Shown one piece after another: positions 59,585-64,000 of a stretch of DNA of 64,000 bases (positions are counted from its first letter, which is position 1; each line of letters opens with the position of its first letter). The DNA is from SIG440 sp045631525 (GTDB taxonomy: Bacteria; Bacillota; Clostridia; Monoglobales; Monoglobaceae), in the NCBI GenBank assembly GCA_045631525.1, contig JAZQUY010000002.1, positions 124,001 through 188,000 on the forward strand, in the 5' to 3' direction. The notes beneath the pieces are model-generated. The model was not told the origin of the DNA. It worked only from the letters and a program-made list of their open reading frames with translations, and made no database searches. Position numbers and translations under genes: made by a program.

Positions 59585-60505
59585 ATGGAAGAATTTTCGG
59601 TTAAATTGAGTAAAATTATAGATGAATTTAAACTTGAAGAGGTTTATGTGCCCGATAGGGATATTTTGATTACATCCGCTGATGTAAACCGACCTGGTCT
59701 TCCTATGGCGGGCTTTTTTGATTATTTTGACCCCAAACGTCTGCAGATTTTTGGTATGGTTGAAAATACCTATTTAGCATCCCTTGCCAAGGAGGAAAGA
59801 TATAATCGCTTTGATGAATTTTTCAGCAAAAAAATTCCTGCGGCTGTTGTCAGCCGTGAAATGGAAATTCCCGAAGAAATGCTTGAGGCAGCAAAAAAAC
59901 ACGAAATAAACATTCTTAGGACATCGCTTGGGACATCAAGCTTTATGAGTGCTCTTATTGCATTTTTGAATATTGAACTTGCGCCAAGGATAACAAGGCA
60001 CGGTGTTTTGGTTGAGGTTTATGGTGAGGGTATTCTTATCCTTGGTGAAAGCGGGATAGGAAAGAGCGAGGCGGCTGTTGAGCTTATGAAGAGAGGGCAT
60101 CGTCTTGTTGCGGATGATGCCGTTGAAATACGCCGCGTTTCATCAAAGACATTGGTTGGCTCGTCCCCTGAGATTATCCGTCACTTCATTGAAATGCGCG
60201 GTATAGGCATTGTTGATGTAAAGAAGATTTTTGGTATGGGTGCGGTCAAAGATACAGAAAAAATTGACCTTGTTATTCATCTTGAGGCGTGGCAAAAGGG
60301 CAAGCAGTATGACCGACTTGGTCTTGTGGACAATTATACTGAAATTCTTGGAATTGATGTTCCGTCACTTGTTATACCAATCCGCCCTGGCAGAAACCTT
60401 GCGGTAATTTTTGAAATTGCAGCAATGAACAACAGACAGCGCCGAATGGGCTATAATGCGGCGGAAGAACTTAATAACAGACTTATGGAACAAATGGGCG
60501 AGTAG
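59585..60505 (+). CDS. hprK: HPr kinase/phosphorylase
   Basis: A 306-residue HprK. Walker A is GESGIGKS (about 154-161), followed by VADDAVEIRR and the C-terminal signature around RGIGIVDVKKIFGMGAV. It phosphorylates and dephosphorylates Ser-46 of HPr and so sets carbon catabolite control in low-GC Gram-positives. AAAGGAG precedes the ATG. First of a run hprK-php-murB-whiA-dnaE. Confidence 0.97.
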   Translation: MEEFSVKLSKIIDEFKLEEVYVPDRDILITSADVNRPGLPMAGFFDYFDPKRLQIFGMVENTYLASLAKEERYNRFDEFFSKKIPAAVVSREMEIPEEMLEAAKKHEINILRTSLGTSSFMSALIAFLNIELAPRITRHGVLVEVYGEGILILGESGIGKSEAAVELMKRGHRLVADDAVEIRRVSSKTLVGSSPEIIRHFIEMRGIGIVDVKKIFGMGAVKDTEKIDLVIHLEAWQKGKQYDRLGLVDNYTEILGIDVPSLVIPIRPGRNLAVIFEIAAMNNRQRRMGYNAAEELNNRLMEQMGE

Positions 60506-60533
60506 GTATCAAAAAGACGGAGATAAAATTGAA

Positions 60534-61265
60534 ATGAAGATTTTGACAGATGTTCATACACATACAAATGCGAGCTCCCACGCATATAGCACACTTTATG
60601 AAAATATGTGTGCGGCAAAAAGAAAGGGACTTGAGCTGGTTGCAATGACCAATCATGCACCGGCAATCATTGATGCACCACATATATGGCATTTTATGTA
60701 TTTTAAAGCGCTGCCAAGGATGATTGAGGGGGTAAAACTTCTTTGTGGTGCAGAGGTGAATGTTTTAAATAAAAGTGGCGATATCGATATTCCTGATAGC
60801 GTCCTTTGTGATTTGGAGGTTGTGATTGCGTCAATCCATCCACCAACATACCAGGAGGAAAGAGGCGGTGACCACACAAAGACGTGGCTCAACATACTTG
60901 ACAACGAATATGTGGATATTCTTGGACATACTGGCTCGCCTGATTACCGTTTTGACATTGATGCGGTGGTGAAACGGGCAAAGGAAAAAAACAAATGTAT
61001 TGAAATAAATAATCATTCCTTTATTTCAAGACCCCAGAATATTGAAATATGCAAGAATATTGCCATGGCCTGCAAAAAGTATGAAACGCCGGTGGTGGTC
61101 AATTCGGATGCCCATTTTATGAGCAAAGTGGGAGAGGTATCAAAGGCAACTGAAATGCTTGAGGAAATTGATTTTCCGGAAAGACTGGTTATGAATTTAA
61201 CGGCAGAAAGATTCATAGAATATATATCGAAAAAGAAGAACAGGGTGTTCAAATTTGAGGAATAG
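60534..61265 (+). CDS. PHP-domain phosphatase/phosphoesterase
   Basis: A 243-residue PHP protein. Metal-ligand motifs are TDVHTHTNASSHA, MTNHAPAI, GAEVNVL, IASIHPP, LGHTGSPDY and VNSDAHF. The layout is that of the YcdX-like group of phosphoesterases, with no fixed substrate. I use ATG 60534 (MKILTDVHTHT); frame-open sequence from 60456 overlaps hprK. The ribosome site is weak (CGGAGA). murB follows 14 bases downstream. Confidence 0.88.
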   Translation: MKILTDVHTHTNASSHAYSTLYENMCAAKRKGLELVAMTNHAPAIIDAPHIWHFMYFKALPRMIEGVKLLCGAEVNVLNKSGDIDIPDSVLCDLEVVIASIHPPTYQEERGGDHTKTWLNILDNEYVDILGHTGSPDYRFDIDAVVKRAKEKNKCIEINNHSFISRPQNIEICKNIAMACKKYETPVVVNSDAHFMSKVGEVSKATEMLEEIDFPERLVMNLTAERFIEYISKKKNRVFKFEE

Positions 61266-61279
61266 GAAAGGCAGAGATT

Positions 61280-62179
61280 ATGCGCGAAATTTTTGAAAAA
61301 ATATTAGGAAAAGAAAATGTTTTTGAGAAAGAGCCTATGAAAAATCACACAACCTTCAAAATAGGTGGCAGTGCAGACTGGTTTTTGGTGCCCCAGAATA
61401 AAGAACAGCTGACGGAGATTATTGCCGTTATAAAAGAGGTAAAAATGCCTTTTTTTGTGTTGGGCAACGGGTCAAATTTGCTGGTCGGCGATAAGGGAAT
61501 ACGCGGTGTGGTTATTTGCCTTGGGAAGCAGATGGACAATATCGAAATATCTGAAAATGAATGCCGCACTGAAAGTGGTGCTCTTTTATCAAAGGTGGCA
61601 AATGCTGTACAGCGTCAAGGCCTTTCAGGACTTGAATTTGCGTCGGGAATTCCCGGGAGCATTGGCGGGGCGGTTTTTATGAACGCCGGTGCTTATGAGC
61701 ACGAAATGAAAGAGATAATAAAAACTGTGGAATATATGGATAAAAACGGCGAAATTTTTACTATTTCAAATGAAGATTGTGACTTTGGATACAGAACCAG
61801 CCTTTTTTCCAAGAATGATTATATAGTTTTGGGGTGTACTCTTATTCTCAAAGTTGACAATCCTTGTGAAATAAGAAAAAGGATGGATGACTATACAAGC
61901 AGGCGTACATCGAAACAGCCCCTTGAAAAACCCAGTGCGGGAAGTGTGTTTAAAAGGCCTGTTGGACATTTTGCGGGGGCACTTATTGAACAGTCAGGTC
62001 TCAAAGGATATCAAATAGGTGGTGCTCAGGTTTCCCAGAAACACGCAGGCTTCATAATAAACACAGGAAATGCTACGGCAAAGGATGTTCTTGACCTTAT
62101 TGAACACATTAAAAAAGTCGTTTTTGAAAATTTTGGAGTAATGCTCGAACCGGAAGTTAAAATGATAGGCGAATTTTAA
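61280..62179 (+). CDS. murB: UDP-N-acetylenolpyruvoylglucosamine reductase
   Basis: A 299-residue MurB of the type II (Gram-positive) form. NHTTFKIGGSADW, VLGNGSNLLVGD (FAD pyrophosphate site), GIPGSIGGAVFMNAGAY and RTSKQPLEKPSAGSVFKRP with the catalytic serine are clear. It makes UDP-MurNAc for the cell wall with NADPH. Short spacing to neighbours shows a shared transcript. Confidence 0.98.
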   Translation: MREIFEKILGKENVFEKEPMKNHTTFKIGGSADWFLVPQNKEQLTEIIAVIKEVKMPFFVLGNGSNLLVGDKGIRGVVICLGKQMDNIEISENECRTESGALLSKVANAVQRQGLSGLEFASGIPGSIGGAVFMNAGAYEHEMKEIIKTVEYMDKNGEIFTISNEDCDFGYRTSLFSKNDYIVLGCTLILKVDNPCEIRKRMDDYTSRRTSKQPLEKPSAGSVFKRPVGHFAGALIEQSGLKGYQIGGAQVSQKHAGFIINTGNATAKDVLDLIEHIKKVVFENFGVMLEPEVKMIGEF

Positions 62180-62211
62180 ATTCTAAAAAAACTGTGAGAG
62201 GAGGATTTTTT

Positions 62212-63087
62212 ATGAAAACTTTTTCTCAAAGGACGAAAGAAATGCTTTCAAAACTTGAGATTGATTCATCGTGTTGCTGTGAAGCGGAAATGATGGGGAT
62301 TTTGATGTTTGCGGGTAAATTCCGGGGCACAGAAATTAGGGTTTCCCTTGAAAGTCTTGATGCAATACAGCGGTTTGCGACACTTTTGAAATCCTGTCTT
62401 GATACAGAGGTACAGATAAAAAGTCTCAGAAGCAGTTATTTTTGTGTTTTGTCCGATAAAAAGGTTTTACAGAAAATCCTTGAATATGAAAATCAAAAAA
62501 GCGGCTTTTCTCAAAACTTGATAAAAAATGAGTGCTGCAGTGCAGCGTTTTTGAGGGGCGCTTTTTTGGGCGGTGGGGCAATGACTGACCCCAATAAAAA
62601 TTATAATATGGAATTCAAGATGTACAGTACATATATTCACAGCGAGTTTAAAAAACTCCTCGAAAACATGGGACTTGGGTTTCGTACTATCAAGAAGAAT
62701 AACGGTTTTGTACTTTACACAAAAAACAGTGATATTATATGCGATGCACTGGCTCATATGGGGGCGTTCACTGCCCAAATGGAAATACTTAATGTGAAAA
62801 TTGAAAAAGAGGTAAGAAGTGAAATAACAAGAACTTCAAATGGCGAAACTGCCAATATGGACAAGGTTATGGAGGCGTCAAGCCGCCACTTGAGGGCAAT
62901 AGATGATATAGAAAGAATTATGGGGATTGACAATCTCCCTGATGACCTCAAAGAAGTAGCTGTTTTGAGACGAGATTATAAGGATTTGAGCCTTGAACAG
63001 CTTGGTAAAAAATTGGTTCCTCCAATGTCAAAGTCAGGTGTAAACCACCGATTAAAGAGAATATTGGATATTGCGGAAAATTTATAG
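62212..63087 (+). CDS. whiA: DNA-binding protein WhiA
   Basis: A 291-residue WhiA. The N-terminal LAGLIDADG-like domain includes CCSAAFLRGAFLGGGAMTDPNK, and the C-terminal helix-turn-helix has DLSLEQLGKKLVPPMSKSGVNHRL. WhiA is linked to division and chromosome segregation in Firmicutes. AGAGGAGG precedes ATG 62212; an in-frame ATG at 62194 lies before that site. The usual partners rapZ and yvcK do not lie between murB and whiA. Confidence 0.97.
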   Translation: MKTFSQRTKEMLSKLEIDSSCCCEAEMMGILMFAGKFRGTEIRVSLESLDAIQRFATLLKSCLDTEVQIKSLRSSYFCVLSDKKVLQKILEYENQKSGFSQNLIKNECCSAAFLRGAFLGGGAMTDPNKNYNMEFKMYSTYIHSEFKKLLENMGLGFRTIKKNNGFVLYTKNSDIICDALAHMGAFTAQMEILNVKIEKEVRSEITRTSNGETANMDKVMEASSRHLRAIDDIERIMGIDNLPDDLKEVAVLRRDYKDLSLEQLGKKLVPPMSKSGVNHRLKRILDIAENL

Positions 63088-63117
63088 ATAAAAACCAAGG
63101 AAAAAGGATGTGAGAAA

Positions 63118-64000
63118 ATGGCGTTTGCACACTTGCATACACATACAGCATTCAGTCTTCTTGACGGAGAAGGTACAATCAAAAAAATACTGGACAGAGC
63201 GAAAGAGCTTGGGCAAACAGCAATGGCAATAACAGACCATGGCTGTATGTTTGGCGTGGTTGATTTTTATGAATATGCGAAAAGTATAGGAATAAAGCCT
63301 GTCCTTGGATGTGAAGTGTATGTTGCGTCCCGTGGTCACCAAGATAAAACACACGAGCTTGACTCATCGAGTTCACATCTTATTTTGCTTGCAAAAAATA
63401 ATGTTGGATATAAAAATCTGATGAACATTGTTTCAATTGGCTATGTTGACGGATTTTATTATAAACCAAGAATTGATATGGACGTTCTTCGCAAGAACAG
63501 CGAGGGGATAATCGCCCTGAGTGCTTGTATGATAGGCGTCCTTTCAAAAAAGATACTGAATAATGATTATGATGGTGCAAAACAGTCAGCCCTTGAATTT
63601 ATTGATATTTTTGGCAAAGAAAATTACTTTATTGAAATTCAGGACCACGGCATTTTTGAACAGAAAATGCTGAATCGTGAGCTTGTTCGCCTTGCCAGAG
63701 AGCTTGACCTTGGCATTGTTGCGACGAATGATATTCATTATGTAAAACGTGAAGATGCGGAGTTTCAGGATATACTGATGTGTATCCAGATGGGAAAGAC
63801 TCTTTTTGACGAAAATAGAATGAAAATGTCCACTCAGGAGATGTTTGTAAAATCTGAAGACGAAATGAAAGAACTTTTTTCATACATCCCTGAGGCACTT
63901 GAAAATACACAGAAAATTGCCGATATGTGCAATGTGGAAATTGAGTTTGGAAAACTCCATTTGCCCAAATTCGACATTCCTGATGGCTTTACATCACCTG
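63118..64000 (+). CDS. dnaE: DNA polymerase III alpha subunit (3' end outside window)
   Basis: The frame opens at ATG 63118 (AAGGATG site) and runs off the right edge; 294 residues are visible. It begins with FAHLHTHTAFSLLDGEGTI, the PHP domain of DnaE, with AITDHGCMFGVVDFY, GCEVYVASR, LSACMIGVL and VATNDIHYV in order. DnaE is a replicative polymerase catalytic subunit. The polymerase domain itself lies beyond the window. It follows whiA by 30 bases and may share its transcript. Confidence 0.95.
   Translation, partial: MAFAHLHTHTAFSLLDGEGTIKKILDRAKELGQTAMAITDHGCMFGVVDFYEYAKSIGIKPVLGCEVYVASRGHQDKTHELDSSSSHLILLAKNNVGYKNLMNIVSIGYVDGFYYKPRIDMDVLRKNSEGIIALSACMIGVLSKKILNNDYDGAKQSALEFIDIFGKENYFIEIQDHGIFEQKMLNRELVRLARELDLGIVATNDIHYVKREDAEFQDILMCIQMGKTLFDENRMKMSTQEMFVKSEDEMKELFSYIPEALENTQKIADMCNVEIEFGKLHLPKFDIPDGFTSP

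Overview
The window looks like a piece of the chromosome of an anaerobic, endospore-forming member of the Clostridia (Bacillota), possibly a gut lineage. Spore formation is shown by spoIVA, a complete eight-gene spoIIIA operon and a LysM/GH18 protein of the spore-hydrolase type. Anaerobic metabolism is shown by pyruvate:ferredoxin oxidoreductase, the [FeFe]-hydrogenase maturase HydF, a Na+-translocating decarboxylase beta subunit and FeoAB ferrous iron uptake. Base composition is moderately AT-rich and coding density is high. Promoters are very regular: TTGACA-like -35, 16-17 bp spacer, TATAAT-like -10, often with an extended TGn. I see no transposase, integrase, phage gene or CRISPR array; the window reads as core chromosome.

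Layout. 1-4.3 kb: the 3' part of an OPT-family transporter with a PqqD-like partner, then a convergent DUF4838 protein. 4.4-5.0 kb: a five-tRNA cluster on the minus strand (Gly-Arg-His-Gln-Lys in transcription order). 5.2-13.6 kb: a complete histidine operon, hisR-hisZG-hisD-hisC-hisB-hisH-hisA-hisF-hisIE-hisK, headed by a TrpR/YerC-type regulator and a palindrome overlapping the promoter, with hisZ and hisG fused in one reading frame. 13.6-15.1 kb: spoIVA on the minus strand with a sigma-E-like promoter. 15.2-21.8 kb: HAD phosphatase, lipid kinase, hydF, nucleotidyltransferase, cupin, Dus-like flavoenzyme, hflX. 21.8-26.8 kb: spoIIIAA-AH. 26.9-28.4 kb: a serine hydrolase on the minus strand, divergent from 28.5-29.9 kb, a stand-alone trpB with an unusual leader (short peptide ending in Trp-Ala plus a long-range RNA helix).

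30-36 kb: Na+-decarboxylase beta subunit with a 46-residue partner, pyruvate kinase, mntP, a YgjV-like protein, a D-2-hydroxyacid dehydrogenase and a second lipid kinase. 36-38.9 kb (minus): NSS symporter and the LysM/GH18 protein. 39-44.3 kb: a single-aptamer glycine riboswitch ahead of an AGCS symporter, then gdhA, an NCS2 purine permease and a phosphoribosyltransferase. 44.4-48 kb: a ROK regulator, a DegT-type sugar aminotransferase and a Gfo/Idh/MocA oxidoreductase, which look like one regulated amino-sugar unit. 48.1-54.8 kb (minus): a LacI-type regulator, nifJ, tsf and rpsB, the last with a long structured leader. 55-56.4 kb: a rhamnulokinase. 56.5-59.2 kb: feoA-feoB and a Cys-rich partner, with three GTTAG-N6-CTAA(C/T) inverted repeats. 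59.3-59.4 kb: tRNA-Thr and tRNA-Asp (minus). 59.6-64 kb: hprK, a PHP phosphatase, murB, whiA and the 5' part of dnaE.

The most interesting unexplained signal is the trpB leader at about 28.52-28.68 kb. Next come the hisZG fusion with its likely operator, the three repeats around feoA/feoB, and the Na+-pump beta subunit with a minimal small partner but no catalytic subunit nearby. Function calls rest on recognisable motifs and gene order; no database search was run.
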